Notes under the pieces: generated by a model | Told to the model about the DNA's origin: nothing | What the model saw: the letters and a program-made list of their open reading frames with translations, nothing else | Databases searched by the model: none | Assembly: GCF_003008695.1 (NCBI RefSeq) | Contig: NZ_PXZT01000002.1 | Coordinates: 186,001 to 250,000, forward strand | DNA length: 64,000 nucleotides | Reading direction: 5' to 3' | Source: Trichococcus alkaliphilus | Lineage (GTDB): Bacteria > Bacillota > Bacilli > Lactobacillales > Aerococcaceae | Made by a program: the position numbers and the translations under genes | Shown here: in pieces, positions 1-10,582 of the stretch | Numbering within the stretch: the first letter of the stretch is position 1 | Layout: each line of letters begins with the position of its first letter

Positions 1-241
1 TGACACGCAAATATTCGATCCCGATCGCCGCCAAAATGACGACGGCTAATGTTGTAAGCGTCGGATTGATGTTGAGGAGCATACCTAAAGCAACTCCGGC
101 CAAGGAAACATGCGACAGCGTATCCGCCATCAAGGATTGCCGGCGCAAAATCAGCAGCAGGCCCAAAATGGGTGCCATGATTGCGATCAATGTTGATGCT
201 TGGAAGGCTCTTTGCATAAATCCATAGAGAAACATCTCCAC
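1..241 (-). CDS. adcB: Zinc ABC transporter permease AdcB/ZnuB-like (partial)
   Basis: Membrane permease of the zinc importer; it would pass Zn(II) delivered by the lipoprotein AdcA and be powered by AdcC. Only the first 80 or so residues are in the window; the rest lies beyond the left edge. The visible part has a hydrophobic segment with [20 protein letters not shown], then [11 protein letters not shown], the N-terminal pattern of ZnuB/AdcB-type ABC-3 permeases. The GTG at 241 is preferred because a GGAGG lies 7 bases upstream; the ATG at 235 is the alternative. It overlaps the end of adcC by about 55 bases in another frame, which suggests tight translational coupling. The family call is firm; the zinc specificity follows from the neighbours. 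Confidence 0.85.
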   Translation of the reverse strand, partial: MEMFLYGFMQRAFQASTLIAIMAPILGLLLILRRQSLMADTLSHVSLAGVALGMLLNINPTLTTLAVVILAAIGIEYLRV

Positions 242-894
242 GGCGAATCCTCCTTTCTGACCAACTGAATATGGGTATCCATAAATTCTTTGATATCTTC
301 GTGCTCATGCGTAACCATGATGATTGCTTTGTTGTGGACTTGTGAATTGTGTTTCAGCAAGCGATAGAAACGCTCGCGCGATTCCTTGTCCATTCCGGTT
401 GTCGGCTCATCGAGCACAAACAAGTCCGGATCGGTTGCGAAAATGCGGGCCAAAGCGATGCGTTGTTTTTGCCCACCGGATAGTTCACCGATTTTTTTGT
501 TGCGCATCTCCCACATTCCCACTGATTCCAAAGCTTTTTTTACATGGGTATTATCTTCTTCATCCAATTTTTTGAACCATTTGCCTTTTTGGTATCTGCC
601 CGACTCCACAAACTCAAGTACCCTGCTCGGAAACCCGATATTGAACGACGAAATTTGCTGCGGTGCATAACCGATCGTAAGCTTTTCCCCACGATAGTTC
701 ACCTTCGAAATCGTCGCGCTGCCCTCCCGGGGATTCAACAGGCCCAGGATGCTCTTCAACAAAGTGGATTTCGCCGCGCCATTCTCGCCTGTAAGGATGA
801 CGAATTCCCCTTCGTGCACTTGGAATGTGATATCCTGCAGGACAGGTTCATCATCGTAATAGAACGACAGATGCTGTACATCGATATATTCCAC
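187..894 (-). CDS. adcC: Zinc ABC transporter ATP-binding protein AdcC
   Basis: Cytoplasmic ATPase of the zinc import system. At 235 residues it has normal family length. Walker A is at residues 36-44 (GENGAAKST), the signature LSGGQ at 138-142 and Walker B FVLDEP near 159-164. The last glycine of Walker A is alanine (A41). This is unusual for ABC ATPases in general but, as I recall, also seen in streptococcal AdcC. The C-terminal DSPWRCF stretch is likewise shared with AdcC. The gene sits between the lipoprotein gene (18 bases upstream) and the overlapping permease gene, so it is the middle of an adcA-adcC-adcB operon read leftward. Manganese or mixed specificity cannot be excluded from this subunit alone. 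Confidence 0.92.
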   Translation of the reverse strand: MEYIDVQHLSFYYDDEPVLQDITFQVHEGEFVILTGENGAAKSTLLKSILGLLNPREGSATISKVNYRGEKLTIGYAPQQISSFNIGFPSRVLEFVESGRYQKGKWFKKLDEEDNTHVKKALESVGMWEMRNKKIGELSGGQKQRIALARIFATDPDLFVLDEPTTGMDKESRERFYRLLKHNSQVHNKAIIMVTHEHEDIKEFMDTHIQLVRKEDSPWRCFSMDLCKEPSKHQH

Positions 895-912
895 TTGAAT
901 TCCCCTCTTCTC

Positions 913-1860
913 TTACTGGATCACTTTTTTCAAAGCTGTCAAATTTTCTTCCATCACACTCAGGTAATCTTTGCCCGCTTCTTGGTCTTCATCGGTTATC
1001 CCTTCAAGCGGACTCAGCACTTCCAGTGTAGCACCTGCTTCTTCGGCAAGCGTTTCTGCGGTTTTCGAAGAGGCGCTGTCCGAGTAATAAACGGTAGTGA
1101 TCTGATTATCGATCATAAATTGCTGCAGTTCAGCCAGTTTGGCAGGATTCGGTTCCGCATCGGATGACACATCGGATACCGCCACTTCAGTCAATTCGTA
1201 GCGGCGGGCGATATAGCCGAAAGCTGCGTGCTGGACGACGAATGTGCGGTTTTCGGCACTCTCAAAGGCAGTCTGATAGGCTGCATCCAGTTCCGCCAAC
1301 TTTTCGTTAAAGGCAGCTGCATTCGCTTCGTAACTCTCTTTGTTGGCTTCATCCGCCTCAAGGACTCCGGCCAAAATGGCGCTCACAAGCTCTTGTGCAT
1401 ACACCGGATCCAACCAGACATGCGGATCGACGTTGTGGGCAGCTTCGCCTTCTTCATCACTGTGCTCTTCTTCGGCAGCCTCTTCCAACTCAAAAAGCGC
1501 GATATCCTCGGCAGCCTCGACGACGATCACATCGCTCGATTCAATGGATTCCAGCACGCTGGGTACCCACGTTTCCATTTCATCGCTGTTGTATACGAAC
1601 ACATCAGCGTCAGCAATGGCCGCGATATCCTGTGGCGTCGGCTCATAGCCATGCGATTCTTGTCCGGCATCCAACAAAACGGAAACTTCGCCATTATCGC
1701 CTACCACATTTTTCGCAAAGTCATACATCGGATAGAAGGTTGTGACAACCTGTATCCCATCTTCAGAAACGGCTGTTTCATCGCTTCCGCTCGTTCCGCA
1801 ACCAACCAGAACAAGGGCTGCTGCAGACAGAATGCCTGTCAGTTTCAATCTATTTATCAT
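913..1860 (-). CDS. adcA: Zinc-binding lipoprotein AdcA/ZnuA-like
   Basis: Surface-anchored solute-binding protein of cluster A-I that captures Zn(II). A lipoprotein signal peptide ends in the lipobox LVGC (Cys21). An acidic, histidine-containing loop at roughly residues 130-145 (EEHSDEEGEAAHN) precedes DPHVWLDP; such a loop is typical of zinc rather than manganese binders. Length is 315 residues, so it lacks the C-terminal ZinT domain that makes streptococcal AdcA about 500 residues. An RBS GGAGG lies 9 bases before the ATG at 1860. First gene of the operon, 18 bases ahead of adcC. A Zur-like palindrome sits just upstream. Confidence 0.92.
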   Translation of the reverse strand: MINRLKLTGILSAAALVLVGCGTSGSDETAVSEDGIQVVTTFYPMYDFAKNVVGDNGEVSVLLDAGQESHGYEPTPQDIAAIADADVFVYNSDEMETWVPSVLESIESSDVIVVEAAEDIALFELEEAAEEEHSDEEGEAAHNVDPHVWLDPVYAQELVSAILAGVLEADEANKESYEANAAAFNEKLAELDAAYQTAFESAENRTFVVQHAAFGYIARRYELTEVAVSDVSSDAEPNPAKLAELQQFMIDNQITTVYYSDSASSKTAETLAEEAGATLEVLSPLEGITDEDQEAGKDYLSVMEENLTALKKVIQ

Positions 1861-1877
1861 AATTTATTATTCCTCCA

Positions 1878-1897
1878 AAACGTAATGATTCCTGTTT
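1878..1897 (-). promoter_or_regulatory. Candidate Zur-type operator upstream of adcA
   Basis: The stretch AAACGTAATGATTCCTGTTT is an imperfect palindrome about a central G. Its left half matches the CGTAAT half-site of the Firmicutes Zur box (CGTAAT-N-ATTACG, recalled); the right half is degenerate. It lies 18-37 bases before the adcA start, where a repressor would block transcription of the zinc operon. No convincing -35/-10 pair was found beside it. Confidence 0.4.
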
Positions 1898-1968
1898 AAG
1901 TCCCGATAGACACTTTATCACAATTGGATGCAACGCGTCAACCATTCCGCTTCCGTTTCACAAGCAAA

Positions 1969-2000
1969 AACCGCGAAACCCTTCAGGGGGTTTCGCGGTT
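1969..2000 (-). terminator. Rho-independent terminator of ispE
   Basis: A 13-bp perfect stem (AACCGCGAAACCC with its complement) and a 6-base loop, followed leftward by a short T run, 8 bases after the ispE stop codon. Confidence 0.85.
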
Positions 2001-2008
2001 TTGATTAA

Positions 2009-2869
2009 TCAATCTTCATTCAGCAGTCGGACCATATAAACTTCTTCGCAGAATCCTCGCAGACTGTTGTAGACTCTTTTGATGCGCGACGTGTTTCTGC
2101 TGAATCCGATGATGGTCGGGCCGCTGCCGCTCATCGTCACGCCATCAAGTCCGTACTTCTCCATCCGGTCCTTCAATTGGCGCAGTTCCGGATGCTTATT
2201 GAAGGTCACTTGTTCCAAAGCATTCCCAACATTCTGACACATCCGCTCGTAATCACCCTCCTCGATGGCTTGCGCTACGATGCGGGAAGTCGGTTTGTGC
2301 TGCAGTTGCTCGACAGCCAACAGCCGGAAAATCGTCTTCGTCGAGACGCTCAGGCGCGGTTTCGCCAAAATCACCCAACAGGATGGCATCGGTCGCAGTT
2401 TGCGGACGATTTCCCCTCGGCCTGATACGAAGGCTGTGCCGCCAACTATGCTGTAGGGAACATCCGAGCCTACTTGGTTGCCTATCGCAATCAACTCCTC
2501 AACAGAAAGCTGCAGATCCCAAATCTTGTTCAGCGCGCGCAAAGCTGCAGCCGCATCCGTGCTGCCGCCGCCCAATCCGGCAGCTACAGGGATTTTCTTG
2601 TCAATTTCGATTTTGATCCCCTTCTTTATCCCACAACGGTCTTTGAGAAGCTTCACTGCTTGATAGACATGATTACGCGTATCCACGGGCAGAAACACTT
2701 TGTTCGTGTAGATTCTGATTTCATCTTTTTCGAGAGGAGTAAACGTAAGATGGTCCGCGAGGTCGACTGAAGCCATCACCATTTCGAGTTCATGATAAAG
2801 GTCATCCCGCTTATACAATACATCTAACGCCAAATTTATTTTTGCCGGTGCACGTTCAATCCATTCCAT
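2009..2869 (-). CDS. ispE: 4-diphosphocytidyl-2-C-methyl-D-erythritol kinase IspE
   Basis: GHMP-family kinase of the MEP isoprenoid pathway, phosphorylating CDP-methylerythritol. All GHMP motifs are present: PAKINLALDV near the N-terminus, the glycine-rich ATP loop PVAAGLGGGSTDAAAAL near residue 95, and GVTMSGSGPT near residue 240. Length 286 is normal. Its place beside veg and rsmA matches the Bacillus subtilis order. Many Lactobacillales make isoprenoids by the mevalonate pathway yet keep an ispE-like gene, so the real substrate in this organism is uncertain. No other MEP gene is in the window. Confidence 0.88.
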   Translation of the reverse strand: MEWIERAPAKINLALDVLYKRDDLYHELEMVMASVDLADHLTFTPLEKDEIRIYTNKVFLPVDTRNHVYQAVKLLKDRCGIKKGIKIEIDKKIPVAAGLGGGSTDAAAALRALNKIWDLQLSVEELIAIGNQVGSDVPYSIVGGTAFVSGRGEIVRKLRPMPSCWVILAKPRLSVSTKTIFRLLAVEQLQHKPTSRIVAQAIEEGDYERMCQNVGNALEQVTFNKHPELRQLKDRMEKYGLDGVTMSGSGPTIIGFSRNTSRIKRVYNSLRGFCEEVYMVRLLNED

Positions 2870-3046
2870 CGCTCCACGCTCCTCTCCACTGTCCTTATAC
2901 TACAATACTAGCGTAAGCGTGCCGTTTTTAAAAGAATTATATGCCAATAACCAAGAATTACTTTCTGAACAGTCATTATCGCCTGAATCGGTGACCGGAA
3001 CCGGTTTGTTCCGCAAACGATTCGGCCTGCAGCATGCGATTTTTCC

Positions 3047-3078
3047 ATAAAAAAAAACAGACATTTCGATGTCTGTTT
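3047..3078 (-). terminator. Rho-independent terminator of veg
   Basis: AAACAGACAT and its complement form a 10-bp stem closing a TTCG tetraloop (3055-3078), followed leftward by nine T on the transcribed-sense strand. It lies 30 bases past the veg stop. Confidence 0.93.
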
Positions 3079-3107
3079 GATTTATTTGGAATAAGTTCTT
3101 ACATAAT

Positions 3108-3365
3108 TTAAGCGTACTGGCATTTTTCTTCATCATAAAATAAGATCTCTACAGCTTCGGTTAAAACATCTGCATAACTGTATGATACACGTTCAAATGC
3201 ATTTTCGTTTTGGTCTAGATCAACCACAAATACAGCATGATACGTTTCCCGTAAAATACCTTTTCGTTCTGTCTTGCGTTTGCGTCCTGCTTGCGCAGTC
3301 AGCATAACTTTCTGCCCTAAGTGACATTCCAGTTGTTCCTTAATCTGACTCAAATTATCCGGCAT
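3108..3365 (-). CDS. veg: Veg protein (biofilm-associated, DUF1021)
   Basis: Small conserved Firmicutes protein, 85 residues, close to the 86 of B. subtilis Veg. Recognisable stretches are GRKRKTERKGILRETY and the core FERVSYSYADVLTE. In B. subtilis Veg promotes biofilm matrix gene expression and its gene is very strongly transcribed; the molecular activity is not well defined. The gene stands alone between rsmA and ispE, with two tandem consensus-like promoters upstream and a strong terminator downstream, which agrees with high independent expression. Confidence 0.95.
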   Translation of the reverse strand: MPDNLSQIKEQLECHLGQKVMLTAQAGRKRKTERKGILRETYHAVFVVDLDQNENAFERVSYSYADVLTEAVEILFYDEEKCQYA

Positions 3366-3388
3366 TCTGTTTCACCTCACTGATTCAC

Positions 3389-3445
3389 AGTATAACACAG
3401 ATAAATTAAATTAACAAGTATATCACAGAGGACGTATGCACGCAA
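3389..3445 (-). promoter_or_regulatory. Two tandem sigma-A promoters of veg
   Basis: Distal promoter: TTGCGT (3440-3445), 17-base spacer, TATACT (3417-3422). Proximal promoter: TTGTTA (3412-3417), 17-base spacer, TATACT (3389-3394). The distal -10 shares one base with the proximal -35. Confidence 0.82.
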
Positions 3446-3524
3446 CTATGAAACGAATAAATTTTTAAAGAAATCTTATCAACTTTTTTTACTTTTTTTT
3501 AGTAAAACTGCTGATTGGAAAATT

Positions 3525-3592
3525 GCACCGCAGATGCATCAACTTCCCTTCGCAATGGGATCCGGAAGGTGATGCATCCGTACCGATGGTGC
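3525..3592. other. Long imperfect hairpin between rsmA and veg
   Basis: GATGCATCAACTTCC (3533-3547) pairs with GGAAGGTGATGCATC (3564-3578) with one mismatch around a 16-base loop. An outer GCACC/GGTGC pair (3525-3529 with 3588-3592) extends it across an internal loop. It lies in the 3' flank of rsmA but has no T run, so it is not a simple terminator. Function unknown. Confidence 0.6.
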
Positions 3593-3629
3593 CTCTGGAC
3601 GCGAAAACATCAGGTTATTTTTTGATGAT

Positions 3630-4529
3630 TTATTGAACGTCCAAATATTTGACCAAAGCATTCGCTAGGGCCGCAAATTGTTCAATGCTCAGGGCTTCTC
3701 CACGTTTTGAAGGCTCAATGCCGGCTTCTTCAAGTCCGGCTGTCAAAGCTGCCTTGATCTCTTCCGTTTTGCCGTAGCGGGATTGCAGATTGTTCCAGAG
3801 CGTTTTTCTGCGTTGATTGAAACCGGCGCGCACCAAATCAAAGAAGAACTTCTCATCGGTAACTTTGACTTTAGGTTCCGCTCTCCGCTGCAGCTTCAGG
3901 ATTGCCGAATCGACATTCGGTTGCGGTACAAAAACAGTTTTCGGAACGATGAAGGCAATCTCGGCTTCGGTATAGTAGTCGATCGCAATCGTCAATGAGC
4001 CGAATGCTTTCGTTCCAGGTTTGGCTGTCATGCGCTGCGCGACTTCTTTTTGCATCATCATCACAAACGTGTCTATCGGCAAATCAGTCTCTATGAAATT
4101 CATGATGATTGGCGTCGTGATATAGTAAGGCAGATTCGCTGCCACCACTAATCGTTCGGCCGGTTCAAAATGCTCTTCGATGACTTGCGGAACATTTGCC
4201 TCCAGAATATCCTGAAAAATGATTTCGATATTATCGTATTCCGCAAGTTCCGTCTTCAGGATCGGTGCCAAACGTCTGTCCACTTCAAACGCCACTACTT
4301 TTTTGGCTTCTCTGGCAAGGCGTTCCGTCAAGGCTCCGATACCGGGCCCGATCTCGATGACATTGGTGTTTTCATCTATGCCGGCTGCATCAACCATCTT
4401 CGTCAATATATTCGGGTCAACCAAAAAGTTTTGGCCCAGGCTTTTCTTCATGGTCAAATGGTATTTTTTTAAGATGGCGTTCGTTCTGCTCGGTGTTGCT
4501 ATATCCTTATGGTATTCTAATCCACTCAT
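3630..4529 (-). CDS. rsmA: 16S rRNA dimethyladenosine transferase RsmA (KsgA)
   Basis: Dimethylates two adjacent adenines (A1518/A1519, E. coli numbering) in helix 45 of 16S rRNA during 30S maturation; loss gives kasugamycin resistance. The sequence shows [15 protein letters not shown], the SAM-binding motif [13 protein letters not shown] near residue 60 and the catalytic [10 protein letters not shown] motif near residue 130. Length 299 is normal. The start overlaps the end of rnmV by 4 bases (ATGA), so the two are translationally coupled. Last gene of the leftward tatD-rnmV-rsmA operon. Confidence 0.97.
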   Translation of the reverse strand: MSGLEYHKDIATPSRTNAILKKYHLTMKKSLGQNFLVDPNILTKMVDAAGIDENTNVIEIGPGIGALTERLAREAKKVVAFEVDRRLAPILKTELAEYDNIEIIFQDILEANVPQVIEEHFEPAERLVVAANLPYYITTPIIMNFIETDLPIDTFVMMMQKEVAQRMTAKPGTKAFGSLTIAIDYYTEAEIAFIVPKTVFVPQPNVDSAILKLQRRAEPKVKVTDEKFFFDLVRAGFNQRRKTLWNNLQSRYGKTEEIKAALTAGLEEAGIEPSKRGEALSIEQFAALANALVKYLDVQ

Positions 4530-5125
4530 TTATTTTCCTCCTCCTGCCGCAAAGCGGTCAGGCTATCCTTTTCATCCAGTTCTCTCAAAATTGCCGTCAT
4601 CGCTGCATCAACATCTTCTTTTTCCAATTGGAACATGCGCAGACGTTTCAACAACTGTTTACCGTTCGTATGGCCGATCCCAAGTGCATCCCCCAGCAAC
4701 TCCCGGTAACGGCCTGAGTCAGCATGTCCGACCAAGTGCCATTCATCCAGGAATTTCCTGTCGATGTCGCTCGTTTCTGCTTGACGTTGCGTGTAGATAT
4801 TCTTCAGCGCTTCCCTGATGATTTCCGGAGAAGCATGCTCGATTCCGAGGCTTCCGCCTTTCGGGGATTGCGCATCATCCTTGCGCAAGAACGCATGCTT
4901 GACGCCGGGGATACGTTCCACGATCGTTGCCCGGATCTTCCCGCCCGGATAATCCGGATCGGTGAAGACGATGACGCCGCGTGTCGCTTGCGCATGGGCA
5001 ATCAGCTGCAAAGTTTCTTCGTTGATTGCCGATCCGTTCGTTTCGATCGTATCAGCCTCCACCGCCAGCTTAATCCGTCTGGTATCGTCTTTTCCCTCAA
5101 CCACTATGATCTCTTCTATTTTCAT
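4526..5125 (-). CDS. rnmV: Ribonuclease M5
   Basis: TOPRIM-domain endonuclease that trims both ends of 5S rRNA precursor bound to ribosomal protein L18. The TOPRIM glutamate motif [11 protein letters not shown] is at the N-terminus, followed by [15 protein letters not shown] carrying the DxD. The C-terminal half ([15 protein letters not shown]) is the M5-specific region. Length 199. It overlaps both tatD upstream (4 bases) and rsmA downstream (4 bases), an arrangement also seen in Bacillus. Confidence 0.96.
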   Translation of the reverse strand: MKIEEIIVVEGKDDTRRIKLAVEADTIETNGSAINEETLQLIAHAQATRGVIVFTDPDYPGGKIRATIVERIPGVKHAFLRKDDAQSPKGGSLGIEHASPEIIREALKNIYTQRQAETSDIDRKFLDEWHLVGHADSGRYRELLGDALGIGHTNGKQLLKRLRMFQLEKEDVDAAMTAILRELDEKDSLTALRQEEENK

Positions 5126-5904
5126 CTATCATCCAACCCAAATAACGTATTTGCGTTTTTGGTTGTCTGCAGCGCAATCTGTTCGAATGTCTGGTCGCGC
5201 AGTTCAGCAATCTTTTCGGCTACATAGCGTACATATGCCGGCTCGTTTCGCTTTCCGCGGAAAGGAACGGGAGCCAGATACGGCGCATCGGTTTCGACCA
5301 AGAGTCGCTCGAGTGGAACAGCTTTGGCCACTTCATGGACTTCGGTCGCCTTTTTGAAAGTGACGACGCCGCTTATTGAAATGTGCATGCCCAAATCCAA
5401 AAACTTCTTCATGTAGTCCACGTCACCGCTGAAGCTGTGCATGATGCCGCCTATGTCGCGCACACCCTCTTCCTTCAAAATACGGTACGTGTCTTCGATA
5501 GCATCACGCATATGGATGCTGATCGGCAGTTCCAATTCTTTTGCGATCGCGATTTGCCTTCTGAACACTTTCGCTTGGACGTCATGCGGCGCTGTGTCCC
5601 AATGATAGTCCAGCCCCATCTCGCCCATGGCAACAACTTTTTTTTCTTCAAGCAATGCCATCAGGCTGTCTTCCACTGCCGCAGTATAGGTCGCTGCTTC
5701 TGTAGGGTGCCAGCCGATGATGCTGTAGATTTCGGGATATTTTGCGCTCAATTCGAGCGATTTTTTTATTGTGTCCACATCGAATCCCACGACCGCAAAT
5801 CTTCCGACACCGGCTTCATGGGCCCTTCCGATGGCCGCGTCCGCATCATCCGCAAAAGCGTCCACATTCAAATGCGTGTGTGTATCAAATAATAGTTTAT
5901 CCAT
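5122..5904 (-). CDS. TatD family metal-dependent hydrolase (YabD-like)
   Basis: Predicted TIM-barrel nuclease of the amidohydrolase superfamily; E. coli TatD is a 3'-5' DNase. The metal-binding set is visible: DTHTHLN at residues 8-14, [10 protein letters not shown] near 94, SIHMRDA near 128, the MHSFSG histidine near 157 and [10 protein letters not shown] near 207. Length 260 is normal. It heads the operon with rnmV and rsmA (4-base overlap with rnmV) and follows metG, as in B. subtilis metS-yabD. Biological substrate not established. Confidence 0.93.
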   Translation of the reverse strand: MDKLLFDTHTHLNVDAFADDADAAIGRAHEAGVGRFAVVGFDVDTIKKSLELSAKYPEIYSIIGWHPTEAATYTAAVEDSLMALLEEKKVVAMGEMGLDYHWDTAPHDVQAKVFRRQIAIAKELELPISIHMRDAIEDTYRILKEEGVRDIGGIMHSFSGDVDYMKKFLDLGMHISISGVVTFKKATEVHEVAKAVPLERLLVETDAPYLAPVPFRGKRNEPAYVRYVAEKIAELRDQTFEQIALQTTKNANTLFGLDDR

Positions 5905-5971
5905 AGATTCCTTTCCGGTTCCTGCGGGAAGGCCATTGCCTGCCCTGATTCTTCTGCATCTAAAATGGACA

Positions 5972-6003
5972 AAGGAGTCCAGGACAACTGTCCCAGGCTC
6001 CTT
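5972..6003 (-). terminator. Possible terminator after metG
   Basis: AAGGAG/CTCCTT closes an imperfect hairpin with an inner GGAC/GTCC pair, 16 bases past the metG stop. The T run is short and interrupted, so some readthrough into tatD is plausible. Confidence 0.5.
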
Positions 6004-6018
6004 GAATCACAAAAACCT

Positions 6019-8058
<2,040 letters not shown>

Positions 8059-8182
8059 CTAAGTTGTTTGCGAATGTACGCAACTTACCGTACCATTCTA
8101 CCACAAATGTCAAGGGTTGGGGCGCGAAATTCGAAACAAGCGGCAACCTCCCGCTATTGCCCGCACCACCAGATCCACGCGC

Positions 8183-8214
8183 AAAAAAGCCGAAAGCAAC
8201 GTTCCGCTCCCAGC
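8183..8214 (-). terminator. Rho-independent terminator of the TipAL-like gene
   Basis: GCTGGGAGC and GCTTTCGGC pair over 9 bp with three G-U wobbles, followed leftward by six T, 11 bases past the stop codon of the gene at 8225. Confidence 0.75.
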
Positions 8215-8224
8215 CTTTCCAATG

Positions 8225-8992
8225 TCATTCAGCTTTTTCAGTATAGTTGTGGATCGCGTCCCGCAAAAAGACAGCAGCGCCTTTACCGGATGCTTTGTCG
8301 TAGTATGCCGTGAATCTTTCGTCATCGACGTACATCTGAGCCAGTCCGCGATGCGCTTCCGAGGAGTAGGTCGGCCAAGTATAGCTCAACCACTGTTTAT
8401 GCAACGCAGCAACAGCCAAGGCAGCCTCTCCGCCGGCATCCCCGGTAGCCATCGCTTCCGTCAGCAGCTCTTGCAAGCGCACGGCCAGCTCCTGCATCGC
8501 GTCAAAATCCGCTTCACTCATTCCTGCAAATTTTTTGTTTGATGCAACAATGGTCTTTTCACCGTATTTTCCGCGGATTTCCTGCCCGTAGCGGGATTCA
8601 TTCTCGTCGAGCAGCTCCTTCTTCATTCCTTCAAATTTCTCTTTGTCGCTCATTTTTCTGCCTCCTCTTTTTTCATCCAGCGTAGCATCGACCGTTTTGA
8701 TCAGCAATTCGATTTCTGCCTTTTTCTCCAGCAGCGCCTGTTTATGCGCGACCAACGAACGTTCCGCGTCATACGCCGGATCATCCATCGCTGCTTTGAT
8801 CTCATCAAGCGAAAAGGACAGTTGCTTGAAGATCAGGATCTGCTGCAGCCTGTCCACCTCCGCTTCTCCGTAGATGCGATAGCCGGAGGAACTGGTGCGT
8901 TTGGGCTTCAGCAGGCCGATTTCGTCATAGAACCGCAACGTCCTCGTGCTGATGCCGGCCAGCCGGCTCAATTTTTGGATCGTATATTCCAT
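8225..8992 (-). CDS. MerR family regulator with TipAS drug-sensing domain
   Basis: Transcription activator of the TipAL/Mta/SkgA type, 255 residues. Residues 1-70 are a MerR winged helix (YTIQKLSRLAGISTRTLRFYDEIGLL, GYRIYGEAEVDRLQQI). A coiled-coil dimer helix follows to about residue 105. The C-terminal half (GMKKELLDENESRYGQEIRGKYG onward, ending in FTAYYDKASGKGAAVFLRDAI) is the globin-like TipAS antibiotic-binding domain. In known members ligand binding (thiopeptides for TipA) activates promoters with over-long spacers, including their own. A MerR-type promoter lies directly upstream, so autoregulation is likely. No obvious efflux target is adjacent. Confidence 0.92.
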   Translation of the reverse strand: MEYTIQKLSRLAGISTRTLRFYDEIGLLKPKRTSSSGYRIYGEAEVDRLQQILIFKQLSFSLDEIKAAMDDPAYDAERSLVAHKQALLEKKAEIELLIKTVDATLDEKRGGRKMSDKEKFEGMKKELLDENESRYGQEIRGKYGEKTIVASNKKFAGMSEADFDAMQELAVRLQELLTEAMATGDAGGEAALAVAALHKQWLSYTWPTYSSEAHRGLAQMYVDDERFTAYYDKASGKGAAVFLRDAIHNYTEKAE

Positions 8993-9013
8993 CTAATCCC
9001 CTCCGATGATTTC

Positions 9014-9044
9014 ATCATACACCTTGACGCTGCGTCAAGGTCAA
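9014..9044 (-). promoter_or_regulatory. MerR-type promoter with 19-bp spacer and palindromic operator
   Basis: TTGACC (9039-9044) and TATGAT (9014-9019) are 19 bp apart, the over-long spacing MerR activators correct by DNA distortion. A perfect 10-1-10 palindrome, ACCTTGACGC with its complement (9021-9041), fills the spacer and part of the -35. It drives the regulator gene starting at 8992. Confidence 0.85.
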
Positions 9045-9064
9045 CAAATTTCCTCCGTAAAGAC

Positions 9065-9092
9065 AAAAAAAAGACAGCCCCGGAGGACTGTC
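9065..9092 (-). terminator. Rho-independent terminator of the NlpC/P60 gene
   Basis: GACAGTCC pairs with GGGCTGTC (8 bp, one wobble) and is followed leftward by eight T, 12 bases after the stop codon at 9105. Confidence 0.9.
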
Positions 9093-9104
9093 GTGAATTT
9101 TGGA

Positions 9105-10442
9105 TTATCTTGCAACACGTACAGCAAATGATGCGCCGGAAAGGTTGTAAGAAGAATAAGTAACTGTTTGGCCTGGCGCTGGAGCGTGGATGTATTGTCC
9201 GCCGCCTACATAGATAGCTACGTGATAAGTCGCGCCTCTTGAACCCCAGAAAATCAAATCTCCCGCTTGTGCGGCTGATACAGCAATCTGCGTACCTGAG
9301 TTTTCTTGAGGAACTGTGTAGCCACCGATTTCGATGCCGTATGCCTGTCTGAAGACATAAGACGTGAAGCCTGAGCAGTCAAAACCAGACGGTGTTTTTC
9401 CGCCCCATACATAAGGAACGCCGATGTATTGTGCAGCAATGGAAACAACATCGCCTGTTGGTGCTGATAACGCCGGTGCAGTCACGACTGGTGCGGCCAC
9501 TACAGGTGCGCTGACGACTGGTGCAGCTGCTGCAGGAGCAGTCGCTACTGGCGCACTCTCAACAACTGGTGCAGCGGCAACTGTTTGAGCAGGAGCCGAG
9601 CTAGCAGTTGCTGCTGATTCGGAACTTGCAACTGCGCTTGATGCAATGTCAACAGATGATGCAGCGGTAGAAGACTCTTCTGAACTTGCTTGTGCGACTG
9701 TTGCAGCTACAGTAGCTGAGGCAGCTTCAGCGGCAGCAATGGAAGCAGCCTCTGCGGCAGCTCTTTGATCAGCTTCTTCTTTTTGCGCCAAGAACATTTC
9801 GCGGTCAGATTCAGCTGTTGCTTTTTCAGCAGCCAAAGCGGCAACTGCGCTCTCTTGTTCGATTCGCTTCACTTGCAGATCGCCTTTAAGTTGTTCCAAC
9901 TCCATGGCCATTGCATTGATTTCATTTAAGTTATCTTCAGTTTTATTTTTCTTGTCTTCAACAGCTTTTTGATCTGCAACTTGCTGTTCTACCAATTCTT
10001 TATTAGCGGAAACCATTTTTGATACCACATCGATGCGGGATACTAAATCTGTGAAAGATTCTGATGCTACGATAAAGTTCAAATAGTTTTCGTTTGAACC
10101 GTTCACTTGAACAGATCTTGCTTGCTCATCCAATTGCTCTTCGCGTTGCGCGATGACAACTTGCAATTCGGCAATATCTTCTTGTAAAGCAACAATCTCA
10201 TCTTGTGTCTTTACGCGGTTTGCCAATAGAGTCTCTGCTCTTTGTTCGGCTGCATCAACTTCCGCAGTGATTGAAGAAAGATTTTCTTCTGCAGAGCTTT
10301 GTTTGCTGTCCAATTCAGAAATTTTAGTTTCTTGTTGTTGGATTTTTGTTAAGATTTCATCTGCTTGTGCTGTAAAAGGCGTTACTATACTTGTTGCAAG
10401 GATCGTACCTGCTAATGCGATAGCCACTAATTTCTTCTTCAA
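9105..10442 (-). CDS. Secreted peptidoglycan hydrolase, coiled coil plus NlpC/P60 (PcsB/SagA-like)
   Basis: Exported D,L-endopeptidase-type cell-wall hydrolase. A Sec signal peptide ends near FTAQA-DEI. Residues about 30-230 form a long coiled coil with heptads, as in PcsB, CwlO and SagA. A low-complexity Ala/Ser/Val/Pro linker follows (about 235-325). The C-terminal 115 residues are NlpC/P60 with the catalytic cysteine in FDCSGFTSYVF and the histidine in YHVAIYVGGG. The TTG at 10442 is preferred over the in-frame GTG at 10457 because GGAGG lies 8 bases before the TTG. Such enzymes assist cell separation and are controlled by WalKR/VicKR; WalR-like boxes occur upstream. Confidence 0.92.
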   Translation of the reverse strand: MKKKLVAIALAGTILATSIVTPFTAQADEILTKIQQQETKISELDSKQSSAEENLSSITAEVDAAEQRAETLLANRVKTQDEIVALQEDIAELQVVIAQREEQLDEQARSVQVNGSNENYLNFIVASESFTDLVSRIDVVSKMVSANKELVEQQVADQKAVEDKKNKTEDNLNEINAMAMELEQLKGDLQVKRIEQESAVAALAAEKATAESDREMFLAQKEEADQRAAAEAASIAAAEAASATVAATVAQASSEESSTAASSVDIASSAVASSESAATASSAPAQTVAAAPVVESAPVATAPAAAAPVVSAPVVAAPVVTAPALSAPTGDVVSIAAQYIGVPYVWGGKTPSGFDCSGFTSYVFRQAYGIEIGGYTVPQENSGTQIAVSAAQAGDLIFWGSRGATYHVAIYVGGGQYIHAPAPGQTVTYSSYNLSGASFAVRVAR

Positions 10443-10582
10443 GTCTAATTCCTCCACTTACATTCGATTGTCGTTAGTTATAATTCTTATATATCTTTTA
10501 ACTTTTTATAGTTTTTCTTAAGATTCATCAACATAATGAATCATAACATAGTTTTTTTTCGTTTAACCCGGTTTCGACAAGT

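Noticed and set aside
2900-3136. Minus-strand open frame of 78 codons between veg and ispE
   Set aside because: It runs through the veg terminator hairpin, has no RBS and no recognisable composition; it is chance.
9470-9770. Alternating GCTGC/GTGC-rich tract resembling a tandem repeat
   Set aside because: It is the coding sequence of the Ala/Ser/Val/Pro linker of the NlpC/P60 protein, not an intergenic repeat or CRISPR.
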